Assembly: GCA_018389105.1 (NCBI GenBank)
Contig: JACATO010002187.1
Location: 62,001 to 126,000 of the forward strand
Direction: 5' to 3'
Source of the DNA: Nautilus pompilius
Taxonomy: Eukaryota; Mollusca; Cephalopoda; Nautilida; Nautilidae
DNA length: 64,000 bases
In this document: piece by piece, positions 46,517-58,132 of the stretch
Position numbering within the stretch: the stretch's first letter is position 1
How the letters are laid out: each line of letters opens with the position of its first letter
Notes under the pieces: generated by a model
What the model was told of the DNA's origin: nothing
Databases searched by the model: none
Seen by the model: the letters and a program-made list of their open reading frames with translations, nothing else
Program-made: the position numbers and the translations under genes

Positions 46517-49020
46517 CACGATTCGTCTTCACTAAGAAAAGTTTCTGCCGTGTTTTATATGTGTACAAAATAAGTTTTCCTGTTCTTCCCCCTTTTTAAA
46601 GCGAAGATGAAAGTAGTAGCCAAATACTAAGAACATATAAACTGTATACAACAGGCAGATGTCGGCGTTGAAAGGGGGGGGTTATTTGTCGGAACTGGTG
46701 CATGATGAGGAGTGGTGACGTCACAGACAGAATGCGTGAGGTGAGACAGTGCGATATCAATTACTGAAGTCACAGTCCAACCCTGTATAATAGGAGAGAA
46801 TTAACCGGGGCGCCGATTACCGGGTGTCTGGCGAAAAAGGATCTTTGTGGCGCTATTAAAGGCTAGTGGCAGCCACACACACACGCACACACACACACAC
46901 ACACCACACACACACACACACAAATATAACCATGTGATTCGGTGAAAACATCAAAATGGACGCTACGCACGCGCTGTCTCAGCGAACGGGCCCGGATGTC
47001 CAAGAAAACTTGTCTTAATATTACTGGGGGGAGATAGTGACGTCATAGATGGGGAAACCATCAGAATACTGACGTCGGAAATCGGCTCTCTAGCCGTGAG
47101 GGGTGCTGACGTCACACACGCACACGCACTTGCTGGATAACAGCTAACAGCTGATAGCTTCTCTCACTTATTAATGGTAACGTGAAACTGATTTTGGAAA
47201 ATTGTTTGCATTTGAGATTAAGAATGTTCGAGAACTCACTAGGTTGGGAACGTCGCAGGCCGGCGGTTGAAGAAGAGAGGTGATTACTGTGATCGTATTG
47301 ACTGGCAGTGCTAAATAAGTCGGTGGTTCCTACCGCCTTAAACGGTGCCCACTCGCAACCAGCCCCGCAGTTTTCTCCACAAAACCCGCGATCTCACTAG
47401 AATTCCCTCGCTTCTTAACTCAGAGACAGCGAGGTAATCAGTCGATATCTGTAAAACAACGGTTTGGCTCTGATTAACAGATGGTGATCTGACAAAGCAA
47501 GTTACTCTGTATCGCGACGGTGAGGTTTTAGAAGTTTTACGGCCAGAGAGTCTTCGCGTGTTTTGGACGGATGACTTTCACAGGTAAATCTGCTTTCCGA
47601 TGAGTCTCCAAGGAGTCGATGAATAGCGCTATCAGGCCGTGAGAAGAGCCTGCGAACTACAGAAAACATCTGTCGGTCGAGATCAGCTGACTGTGTCCCT
47701 TTAAAAAGCGAAAGTGAACTAAAACAGATCGAAGGTTATGAAATATTAGCTTTACTCGCTCAATGAACTAATTCTAGATTTACAGAACTACAGTTAGAGC
47801 TATCAGGTCAGTTCGTTCATTAAGCAAACAGAAAATGATGATGTACCTTAGGGATGTTGGTCAAGTGAACGATCTCGAAATATAATATGCATCAGCATTG
47901 AGAAGCCATTTATTTACATTTGGAAGTTAGAGCAGAAAGGGCTTCTATATCATATTTTCCTATTTAATGTAAATAGATCAATTAAATGAATAGGATGTAT
48001 TGTGGTCTCTTTTTACCTTGAAGACTTTTCTGTGTACCGATCGAATTAAGATATAAACCATTTAGCCTTTGTTTATTTAGTTTATTTTACTTCTTTGTAG
48101 AGGAAAATACAAAGGTTAAGAACGATTTAAAATATAACACGCCATGTTGTTCTATCCACACTTCTAGTAATATAGATATATAAGGAACAAAGCCAATGTC
48201 ACGATAAAAGGTTCACCTTAATGTTAAACCATAATTTCTATTGGTTTTATTCTTAATTTTTATCCAGATTTCGCCAATGTAAAGCAACATTAAAATTATC
48301 TGAATCACACAATTTTTACCTTAATAGATTTCAGAAATAATTTTCTTTTAAATTTCATTGTTGGAAAAGGATCCATATGAGCAGAAGCTGCCTCGCGTGT
48401 ACCATTTATTACAGCGGGCAAGCATCTGAGGAGGGCGGTAACCAGAGTTTCAGATGGGATCACAAAGTTTTTTGAAAAAGTATTTGCGATCTAAACTACC
48501 GCTATTCCGTGTTCGAATTCTGCTTAGAAAGTTCGCTCCATTTCCTTGCACTTGTGTTTGCTAATGATCAGATTATCATGATCACGTTGGGATCAAACAT
48601 CAAACTTTGCTTATTTCTTTGTTCTGGCCACGTTATCAACGTAGTTCCCACCCAGCCAACACCCCACTTTTTTGCCGGAGAACGGGCGAGATGCTGGGAT
48701 GAAGAGATGAGGATAAAGAGGAAAATCGGAACTTTCAGTGCGGTCCTGCGATTTATTTAATAAAGAAACCGACTGACTGACGTAACGAACGTACCCGTCA
48801 ACTACTTATCTGCTCTCCTTTTGCTAGAGATTTCTATTAATAAATCACTTGAAATAGTGTGCGTACATAAATAAGTCTGTCGGTGTCAGCCAGTCAAACT
48901 GGAACAATGGCTGGCCACTGTCTATTGATCTTTAAAGTTTGTTTTAGACATTTCGTTCCGGATACAATTCGCCCGCGTCATATAATATTCGCCAGTCTAC
49001 GTAATAAATCCATCCCGGCT
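46517..49020. other. Region between genes C and D
   Basis: No coding sequence recognised. It has a (CA)n run at 46875-46921, a stretch near 46770-46850 (AATTAACCGGGGCGCCG) reminiscent of pogo-type termini, and three full TGACGTCA palindromes. Confidence 0.5.
46716..47114. promoter_or_regulatory. Three TGACGTCA palindromes between genes C and D
   Basis: Perfect 8-base palindromes at 46716-46723, 47038-47045 and 47107-47114, plus a near match at about 47067. They are not part of a tandem array. Functional relevance is inferred only from the match to CRE/ATF sites. Confidence 0.35.
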
Positions 49021-49021
49021 C

Positions 49022-49045
49022 ATTGGTCGGCAAACTCCATAAATA
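49022..49045 (+). promoter_or_regulatory. Gene D core promoter: ATTGG and CATAAATA
   Basis: ATTGGTCGG at 49022 and CATAAATA at 49038, again 16 bases apart; the shared ATTGGTCG and CCATAAATA with gene A are identical. The ATG is at 49102, 64 bases after the TATA-like box starts. Confidence 0.7.
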
Positions 49046-49101
49046 CTCTCCGTGGAGCGAACCCGACAATACCATTTCATCACGACACCGACACGTCTTC
49101 G

Positions 49102-49336
49102 ATGGGATTGCTGGCCTGTTCAGCGCTGTTCGTCCTGCTAGGACACGCCGCCATCGCCCTGCCCACTTGTTCGGAACCGAACGGCGCATTTCGCGATCCC
49201 ACCAACTGCAGCGCGTGGTACTCTTGTGTGAATGGCAAACTTTACAACATGCCGCCATGCCGAGAGGGGACAGTTTTCAGCTCACAACTGAAGACTTGCG
49301 TGTTTCAAGGGAGCTCGGATGATGACTGTAGGACCG
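49102..49336 (+). CDS. Gene D exon 1: signal peptide and first CBM14
   Basis: ATG at 49102 is chosen because the hydrophobic leader (LLACSALFVLLGHAAIA) follows at once and the promoter boxes lie just upstream; the longer upstream frame crosses the TATA-like box. CBM14 cysteines PTC, TNC, YSC, PPC, KTC, DDC. Ends in phase 1 at GTCAGT. Confidence 0.85.
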
Positions 49337-52300
49337 GTCAGTATATTAGATTCGCCTATATATATATATATCAAAGGCCTCCGGGGCACGCACCTGTTCG
49401 CCATCTTTTGCGATAACCTGTCAGAAAAGGGCGCCAACGGTCTTTAGATCATCAATTTTCGGTTTTCTTTTCCTTCCTCCCCCTTTTTTTTTTGATTATC
49501 TCAACAGAATGTTTTTCATTATCTCTACAAATGAAAAATCGCTAACAAAGGAAGACCATGTAACACGTCTTCCGCAAACCCAGTGGGATGGTTCTAGCTT
49601 TAATAAAGTCTTCTTCACTTCAATTTTGTCCGCTTTAAAGTAATATCCGGTAAATAGTACGTCTTTGGCCTCCCTCTTCTTCCCCCTTTTCTTTCTCTTC
49701 GCTTCTCAGAAGAGCCCTTAATAATTTACAACTTGTAGTTTAATGTGGGAGGTCTCCCGTTTTCGTATTTGTTCTTTCTTATTTCGCATGTTAATCGCGT
49801 TCGATTTTAAAGTGGACTCTTCTGCATCACCGGCCACCGGCCGTCGCATTAATCGAAGAGACGCTTTACCCGAGCCCCCTGCAGCCGTCCCTAGAAAACA
49901 CATTATAACCGTCAGTATCACGAAGGGAGGAGAATCTGCGGCCCTGACAGGTTCTGGCTCGGGCGCGTCAGCCATCCTTTATCCGGAAAAAGCCTATCCT
50001 CTGCATCGATCACGCTCTCTTGCACCTGCGTGGTAAGTGCGCGCTGCCAGGGCCGCTGATTCCCGATTTTAAAAAAAAAATTCCGATCGATTGCCCGCAG
50101 ATCGCCCGAACACCGTCAATCGATTTGTGGCGGAGAGTTTATAAAAAACCTGCCACCTGGCGGTGTAAGGTGCGCGAGTAACTCGTATACCGGCCTTCGA
50201 TTTCGTGAACTCTTGGAAATGGTTTCTCGCTATCAGTAACTAGTGACATCTGTGGTTTTATAATTTATTAATCTACTTACCTTAATTTGTGTCAATACGA
50301 ACCGAAATCGAGTGGACGATGGCAGCTTGACGCCAGGTAAGTCGGTGTATATTTCTAAGCTGAACCGCACCAAACGAGTTCCCTCCCCTTTGACGTTTTG
50401 TCGCTAATACGGAACGAATGGGTTTTAAAACCCACCGTTTGTTTTGTTTTGTTTTTAATCCTGAGGATGGAACCGCGCAAAGCAGCTGAACGAGGCTGCA
50501 GAGGTTCTGCCAGTTCAGAACTCCATCCATCCTTACACCACTTGACTATTTTCAGGTGGCGCCGGAGCGATCACAACTCGTCCACCGACGGTCCAAGAGA
50601 GGTGCGAGGGCGGGGCCACCGTCTTCCCGCACCCCGGCCGCTGCGCTCAGTTCTACAACTGCAGCCTTCCCGTTCTCTCGCCCCGACCAGGTTACCTGGG
50701 CGACCACGTGGCGGAGTGCCCCTACCCGAAGCTCTTCTCCGGTCGAACACACCGGTGCGAACCCTTTGAAGAAGTCACTTGTGGAGACAGACACGAACCG
50801 AAGTACGCCTGTAAGTAGACAGCACCTTCTCGCGTCAATCGAATCCCGGATGCAGTTTCAATTTTTCAAGTCTCTTTGCCTTTGTTTAAACGATAAAGGG
50901 TGGAACTGCTCACGAAGCAAGTTTCTTTCTTGTCACTAACCCTGGTTGAAATAGTTTTATTAACTCCATTTCCCGTTTCTGTTTTGGAGAGCATCTGTGT
51001 GATTCGAGAGCACTAGACTCGAGTGGCGAAGCGGAGGCTAAAGATGCTTCCCTGCTGCTTCAGCAGCCTTTCAGCCTCCTAATGCTTCTAATTTCGCTTC
51101 TTTTATTGAGTGTCGACTGAAGTCAGGTGATTGGTACAACAACAACAACTAATCACTAAGAAGATCACCAATTCTAATGACGTCTTTAGATGATTTCTTC
51201 CCCCACCACCTGAACTTTGATGCTATTTACTTTGGGGGGGGTTGCCTGCCCTCCATTCCACTTCCTGGAGTTACCTTGTTAAACGACTTGTTTTTAATGT
51301 CTCTCTTAAGGTAATTAAATTAGATAAAACGATTCTGTGCATTAGCAGCTTACACCATTACCCCGATAACAAGATACCGAGGCTCGTATGTCTTTTCCCA
51401 GTAGAACAATGGCTTATTTTAATTTTATTCACCCAGGTGAGTACGTCAGGAACCAGTGCCCGGTGGCTCACTGTAGACCATGTTCCGTAGACTATCCGAA
51501 CTGCGTCGGCAAGGCGGACGGAAACCAGGTGTGGGAGAGCCGGGCGTGGTCCAATGTTTACGCCATATGCTACAAGGAACGGTCCCTCGGTCACGGGACC
51601 TGTGAGAGCGGGAAACTCTTCTCCAACTTCACCAATCAGTGCGAGAGCATCTTCCTCATCCCGCGGGAGTTTGGCGGGTACCGCCCTTCGTGCGAGGCGC
51701 GAGCTGACGGCTACTACCCGGATGAACAAAACCGATGCCCTTACTATTTCCTATGTGTTGGCGGGGACGTCGTCAAATTTGGAAAATGCCCTAGTGGACA
51801 GAATTTTGATGCTGAAACAAGTTCGTGTCAACCGCCAGCGGTCATCATCGGTTCGTGTGGCAGCAGAGGAAACAAGTGAGTGACCCCCCCCCCTGTTTTT
51901 TTTTTTTGGAAGTAACCGCGTCGTGCTTCTTAACCGAGTCGCGTGATGAGTTTCATCTTTCTTTTATATCTCCCTCTAGTTCGATGACTGTAGGAGAGAA
52001 ATGCGCCGCTGGGTCCAAGCTGATACCCAACCCCCGCAACTGCGCCCAATACTACAACTGCAGCCTTCCGGTTCTTCCACCTCGTCCTGGTTACCTGGGC
52101 GACTACGTGGACGAATGTCCCTACCCTCAACTTTATTCCATCGAGACGCGCAGTTGCGAACCATTTGAAAATGTCACTTGTGGAAGGAGATGGGAACCTA
52201 AGTATGGCTGTGAGTGTTTCTGTCTTCTCTCATCCCTCTGCCCTCTCAGGTGTTCCTATGGCGGTCACTCGATGGGGGCCTTTTAATCTACTTTGAACTT

Positions 52301-53030
52301 TCTCCTCTCTTTTTTTTTTTGATACCTTGCAGTACAAGTAGACCGTCATCTTCACGTGGGCTGCAAATCGAAACTTTCCCCATGTGTTTATTCAAAACAG
52401 ATGCGGATCTTTCGTACGTGTTTTAGACTTACGAAGGGAGCCTTTTGTTTACTAAAGTTTTCTGCCTGTTCTGCATTCCAGGTGAGTACGTCAGGAACCA
52501 GTGCCCGGTGGCTCACTGTAGACCATGTTCCGTAGACTACCCGAACTGCGTCGGCAAGGCGGACGGAAAGCAGGTGTGGGAGAGCCGGGCGTGGTCCAAC
52601 CTCTACGCCATATGCTACAAGGAACGGTCCCTCGGTCACGGGACCTGTGAGAGCGGGAAACTCTTCTCCAACTTCACCAATCAGTGCGAGAGCATCTTCC
52701 TCATCCCGCGGGAGTTTGGCGGGTACCGCCCTTCGTGCGAGGCGCGAGCTGACGGCTACTACCCGGATGAACAAAACCGAAGTTCTTACTATTTCCAGTG
52801 TTCGGGCGGAGAGTTTGTGACGTTCAGGAATTGTCCTGATCGCCAGATCTTTAACCCCAAAACCAGTTCTTGTGAAGACATCCACCGCCGTTGCGGTGGT
52901 GGAACAGACTGGTAGGCATTTATCTGCTCTAAGACCCCCCCAATCTCGTCTCTTATCGAAATTTGTTCCTCCGTCATTTCGCCTTTAGCTTCATCAAACT
53001 TATCCACATCTTCCTCTCCTTTTCAGCTGA
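49102..53030 (+). CDS. Gene D: secreted multi-CBM14 protein with duplicated two-exon module
   Basis: Joins 49102-49336, 50556-50810, 51437-51875, 51980-52209, 52482-52911 and 53027-53030, about 530 residues. Junction phases 1, 1, 2, 1 and 2 all agree. Exon 1 is signal peptide plus CBM14. Exons 2 and 4 each carry a CBM14 with NCxLPVLxPRPGYLGD phrasing. Exons 3 and 5 carry a Cys-rich module (CRPC, YPNC, YKERS, IPREFGG) ending in another CBM14. Compared with gene B, the exon 2-3 pair has been duplicated. Exon 3 has a TGA overlapping its donor, so retention of that intron gives about 310 residues. The likely role is extracellular, chitin-associated matrix; this is inferred from family. Confidence 0.85.
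49337..50555. other. Gene D intron 1
   Basis: Mostly non-coding. A stretch at about 49812-49950 is open on the plus strand, Ser/Pro/Ala-rich, and lies between an AAAG acceptor-like site and weak donors. It could be an optional linker exon, but its donor phases do not fit well. Confidence 0.35.
50556..50810 (+). CDS. Gene D exon 2: CBM14
   Basis: Phase 1 in and out, acceptor ATTTTCAG, donor GTAAGT. It starts with a short Thr/Pro linker (ITTRPPTVQE) and then has six cysteines: ERC, GRC, YNC, AEC, HRC, VTC. The T left at the donor completes a Cys codon with the next exon. Confidence 0.88.
51437..51879 (+). CDS. Gene D exon 3: Cys-rich module and CBM14, with stop overlapping donor
   Basis: Enters through TTCACCCAG. 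Its final codons read AAC AAG TGA, but the same bases form a GTGAGT donor after AACAA. Spliced in phase 2 to 51980 the frame continues as GNNSMTVGEKC. So the exon can be terminal (to 51879) or internal (to 51875). The CBM14 cysteines are PSC, NRC, FLC, GKC, SSC, GSC. Confidence 0.88.
51980..52209 (+). CDS. Gene D exon 4: CBM14
   Basis: Acceptor TCCCTCTAG, donor GTGAGT; one base in and one base out. Cysteines EKC, RNC, YNC, DEC, RSC, VTC. It is clearly related to exon 2 but more diverged from it than exon 5 is from exon 3. Confidence 0.88.
52482..52911 (+). CDS. Gene D exon 5: Cys-rich module and CBM14 missing its second cysteine
   Basis: First 300 bases nearly identical to exon 3, then abrupt divergence at 52783. 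The CBM14 second cysteine is Ser (NRSS against NRCP in exon 3). Read through, it ends TGG TAG at 52915; spliced at GTAGGC to 53027 it ends TGC TGA. With the spliced Cys the exon has fourteen cysteines including the junction one; without it thirteen. Confidence 0.85.
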
Positions 53031-53290
53031 TGATGTCAATCCGCTGCTATCGCTACCCTGAGAGTGCTGCTGAAGTGCAATGGATTATGATGATTAAAGG
53101 GAAAGGAAAAACGAAGAATACTTGCTTAGTAATGGAAACGTTAACGAGAAAGCTAATTGTTTTCTGATGTAATAATTTGACGATCGTTAAACGGAACCCG
53201 GTTTGTCTTGTTTTTCTTTCATGTAATGAAATCCAATATAATTCGTCGTTGTTAATTCCTTAATTCTTCCGTCGTTTAAGATATTCCTTC

Positions 53291-53374
<84 letters not shown>

Positions 53375-53400
53375 ATGAAATGTAGAAATAAAATATTTCT
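53027..53400 (+). other. Gene D terminal exon: stop and 3' UTR
   Basis: TCTCCTTTTCAG is followed by CTGATG, giving TGC TGA after splicing. The UTR contains a long (ATT)n run at 53294-53373 and AATAAA at 53387-53392, the probable polyadenylation signal, followed by a T-rich stretch. Confidence 0.55.
53294..53373. repeat. (ATT)n microsatellite in the gene D 3' UTR
   Basis: Uninterrupted triplet run of roughly 26 units directly before the polyadenylation signal. Confidence 0.95.
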
Positions 53401-53887
53401 CTCGAATTACTTTCTGTAGTTTTTTTTTTTAAAGTTATTATTTAGTTCCTTTTTTTAAATACATTTGGCGTAATTGCGCTGCTACAGATTGCATAACTTA
53501 GAAGGATTTAAAGAGCTGATCGCTAGATTCTGCGTCCGGATATAGGTGGAGCTACAGTCCTCCGGAAGTCTCTGGTGCCGTCTATGGCAGTGGTTTTCAA
53601 GATGTCACCGGTGATGCCTCCCGACGCGTTTAGGGTTTGCAGATGCTGCGCGCGAACTTGACTTTTTGCCTGTTGTAACTTCTCTTATTATTGGATGGAG
53701 ATCTGCGTGGACGTGCCTACGTTGATTGGGTCCCGAACGGTCATCCAAAGGTACAGAAACACTGTGATTCAGGGCGGAATTCCGGTGAGAGAGAGAGAGA
53801 GTACAAACGGTTTGCGCGACCCGAACAAGATGTGGCCGACATCCCGACATCATCCAAGACGGCTTTGTTGTGGACACCGTGATGGCG

Positions 53888-53937
53888 GCTGTAGCGCCAG
53901 TGACCCAAAACGACCGATGGGTCACTGGCGCTACAGC
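53888..53937. repeat. Perfect 19-bp inverted repeat with 12-base loop
   Basis: Arms 53888-53906 (GCTGTAGCGCCAGTGACCC) and 53919-53937 are exact reverse complements, separated by AAAACGACCGAT. The pairing does not extend beyond 19 bases on either side. Confidence 0.95.
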
Positions 53938-54303
53938 ACTGACGGTAAAGGGTGTGTGTGTGTGTGTGTGTGTGAGTGAATGCGGTCGCTTCCGTTCTTT
54001 GTGGCGGTCGTTAGTGATGAGGTAAAGACGAATCTCAGTCCAACTGTTCTGCTGGGTTCTGTTTCCCAAAACGAAGACGTTTCTGTTAAAGTATACAATG
54101 GTTGGCTTTTTTTTTTTTTTTTTTTGAAAGAAAGTCAGGGGAGATAACCGGTTTTCCCTAACGGTTTTGATGGAGATGCAAAAGCAGTTCTGAATTTGGA
54201 ATTTATAACTAAAATCATTTATGAGACGAAAAAACTAAAATTTCTTCTTTTTTTCTTTTTTAAAAAAAAACAACAACAATCAATCAATCAATCCAATCCA
54301 ATC

Positions 54304-54434
<131 letters not shown>

Positions 54435-55998
54435 TTTACTAAAATTTAGTTAAGGGTACAATTAATTCTAAAAAAAATTCACTTATAAGAGCATAGTTAT
54501 AAAACCTGAAGAACAGGTGACATTTGTCTATTTTGCATGGGTGAGGTGTCAGTCCCGACGGTTATCGGTGCGTGATGTGAGTCGCCGGTAGGCCGCCTAC
54601 CTGTCCGTGCAGCTAGTTATACCTGGAGGCCCAGACTTCGTCGTCTCGGGTCACTTTAACCTTAGGTACAGGTTGGAAGCTCTCCCCCGGCCCTGGAGCC
54701 GCTCTGGTTAGCAGTTATCTACCCCTGATTTTTGTAAAGCCATGAAAATAGAAGTATTACTAAAAGGGGACGGAACCTGCATCTTCTTCGCCGTTTTCCA
54801 TTTCCGGAGAATACAGTCACAGATAGATTTGAAATATATGTATATATTTAAAAAAAAAAAAAAAGGAAAGAAGCGATAACTAGTGCATCCTTGTCGAGGT
54901 TTACGCCGCGACGACAGCAATCACCTCTGTGTAAATGGAATCGTGGCTGGTGATAAGGATAAAGTCCAATTGCCCGTAACCAAATGTTGGTCCGATTATC
55001 TCCCTTCGACTAACGTTTTCGTGGTAGATTTGCCAGGTTCCCTGACGTTGTTTTCCCCCACCCACAGGATTTTTTTTTTTTTATTTTGACTTCTCTCATA
55101 TATGAATACAGCCGCACCTCACCATGGAAAACCTCCACAGGACACGGGGGGAAGTTTCCTATATCGGGGGTGTTCACTATAGCAGGTTTTGGTAACTTGC
55201 TAATCAGACTTATAATTTTGTAGTTTTTTAAACGTTGGCGTCATACGGAACACACTTAAATGAATGTATTATTAAAGTTAATTGTATTTAAGACAGAAAA
55301 ATAATTTTAAAATCGCAACAATAATAATGCAAAATTAAAATTATGTTAATGATGTGTTTTTAATGAAAGCAACAACAACAACAACAACAACAAAAAGAGG
55401 ATGGAATATGCAAATATCACTCTCTCTTTAATGGAGGCCAAGGTGCTGATACATATCCAGGTGATGTTGTGTTTGGTTATCAGAATGCAGAAAGAAGGAA
55501 TACAGACAAGCCCATTACCAACAATACTAGTTTAGAATAATAAGTTTTGAATTTTAAATACGAAACAAACAAACAAAGAAAAAAGATAGGAAGACCATTA
55601 AATAAATCGCAAACAGCTAGAAAGTTTTGAACTGCCCCTTAGTTTCCTTCCCGACTGAAGAGAAATAGTGCGAGACAACGAAATAGAACCTTGTTTAGAG
55701 AAAGGAAAAAAAAAAGATACGGAAAGAAAAATAATAATTAATACAAATGTAAACAGAGATGCAAAAGCATAATAGTTTTATTTTCATTCGACTGAAGGGT
55801 GAGATGAATAAAAAGCTGCAATCTGAACAAGACGTGGACATAGACAATATCTTGTCATCATCTAATAGGATTTAAAGCAACACAGATGAACAGAACCAAA
55901 TGCATAAAGTGATAAACCAGAAGGGAAATAATTCTCCACATTTAATGTTAGTAGCAATATCAAACAACTGAAAATAGACAGACAACAACAATATAACC

Positions 55999-56065
<67 letters not shown>

Positions 56066-57334
56066 CCACATCAAACAAACATGTAATAAACATTTTAATT
56101 TTCTTTTTAAATGTTCTTGTGCCATATTATCTTTTAAAATTTAATTAATATTATTACTTTTTCAAGATTCACATCTCTTATTTATATATGGCAGTTACGA
56201 TGGGTAGGTCTTTGCCAGAGACTGTATAACCTTAACTCTAATCTGGTAATAATAACTAGGTCGATAGTAGGTGTTACTGTAGGGCATCAACAGAAGCACC
56301 AATTCACAAGAATAAGGCCATACTGCACTTGAAATGGGCATTGTTGTTAATTATCAGCCATCTTAATTCTGTTCAGAGCAGAAATATAGAAGAAAAAAGT
56401 TAATTATTAATTATCCATATATAAGTTTTTGTGTTTGCTGCTAGATAAAGTTGTGCTCATATTCATTAACTCAAAAACCCAAAGCAGATACAATGAACAC
56501 GTGATACTACTATCTTTGCCAGTTCACTTTTAAAAAAAATTTGTTACTTCGATAGATCTTCATGCTCTATTTGTAAATCCTGGACAGCATATCACCTACG
56601 TGGACACTTATTTAAGGATCAGTTAGTATATCATTTGTTATCTCTATTAGGGTTTGAAATACACTGTTCCACTAATTTGAAATTCTATGCAGTACTCTAA
56701 CAAACAACTATACATGGAAGTTGTATACAAACTGATATCGCAGCATCCTTACCTACACTACCTTTTCATTTTGTGTATTGTTTACCTGCAGCAGTTTTTT
56801 TTTTAATTCTCTTTGTTCTTTTTAATAAAAGATAAGGATAGTTTAGTTATCAGTGTCTGAAATAATTTGAGATCTTCAGTCTGCCATATGATGCTAATAA
56901 AAAAAAATACCAACTATGAGAATTTAACTGAGAATATCAAGTACAATTAGTTTAATCACTGCTTCTCTGATTCTCAGTCGAGTAATGTCAGTTATATACA
57001 CTAGAGTTAAACAATGAGGCAACCAGATAAAACACAAAACATTTGCAGCTTGGGTTTTTGACAAGCAGAGTCAGATTAACTCCAACATGGCTGCTGTTAA
57101 GCATCTCTAATACATTCCCACATATTATTAATTTTCCTTTTATTATATAGAAGAAACTTTCTATCAGGTAGCACACGAAAATAAAAAAAAAATTGGAAAG
57201 AGACAGATAGAGAGAAAAGATGTTCTACTATTCACTTTAAAAATCAAAAATTAGTATCAATGTTAAGTTTTCATGGATGGTGAAAGTGCTAACTGACAGA
57301 TTGAAGATAAAAACTGAATTTATACTTTGTAGCA

Positions 57335-57577
<243 letters not shown>

Positions 57578-58082
57578 TTTGTCTCTGTCTCTCTCTCTCT
57601 GTGTAGGAAACATTAAATATTCATAACTTAAATAACACAAATACTTTAATGAAATCATCCTTTTTACCTTGCATTTGACTTTAATTGGTAACATAACAAT
57701 TAACTAATTATTCAAAATTTAATCTAAGTTTCATCAGTAATAATTAAGAAACTTTATACTGTCTTCATAAATTACATTGCTACAATAACATAATGTTTCA
57801 TAGCTTGTAAATCAATGATGATACAATGTTCAGACTGCATCATTCCACAACTGATCCCAGTGGAATGTAAGGCCAGACCAAGGCACCCTGATGCCTTAGT
57901 TATACTATTGGTTTTATCCCCAAAAATGCTAACAATACTAATTTATGACGATTAACAATTTATTTTCAGACATTATGCATGCTATTTTGTTGTTTTTTTT
58001 TTCCAAAATTATTTTAACAATTTCCGACCCTGCCTTCGTAAATAGATCAGTAATAAATTTTAGAAATGTCTCTTTAACATGA

Positions 58083-58132
58083 GGTCCTAGGCTATGGCTT
58101 ACCTGGTTTATGCCTTAATCCGGCCCTGCCTA
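58083..58132 (-). mobile_element. Possible hAT-type terminal sequence
   Basis: Read on the minus strand, CAGGGCCGGATTAAGGC begins a stretch that resembles the common terminal phrase of hAT-derived elements in animals. No inverted partner or transposase is seen nearby. Confidence 0.35.

Noticed and set aside
48883..49101. Upstream extension of gene D frame
   Set aside because: It runs through the ATTGG and CATAAATA promoter boxes, and the signal peptide begins at the ATG at 49102.
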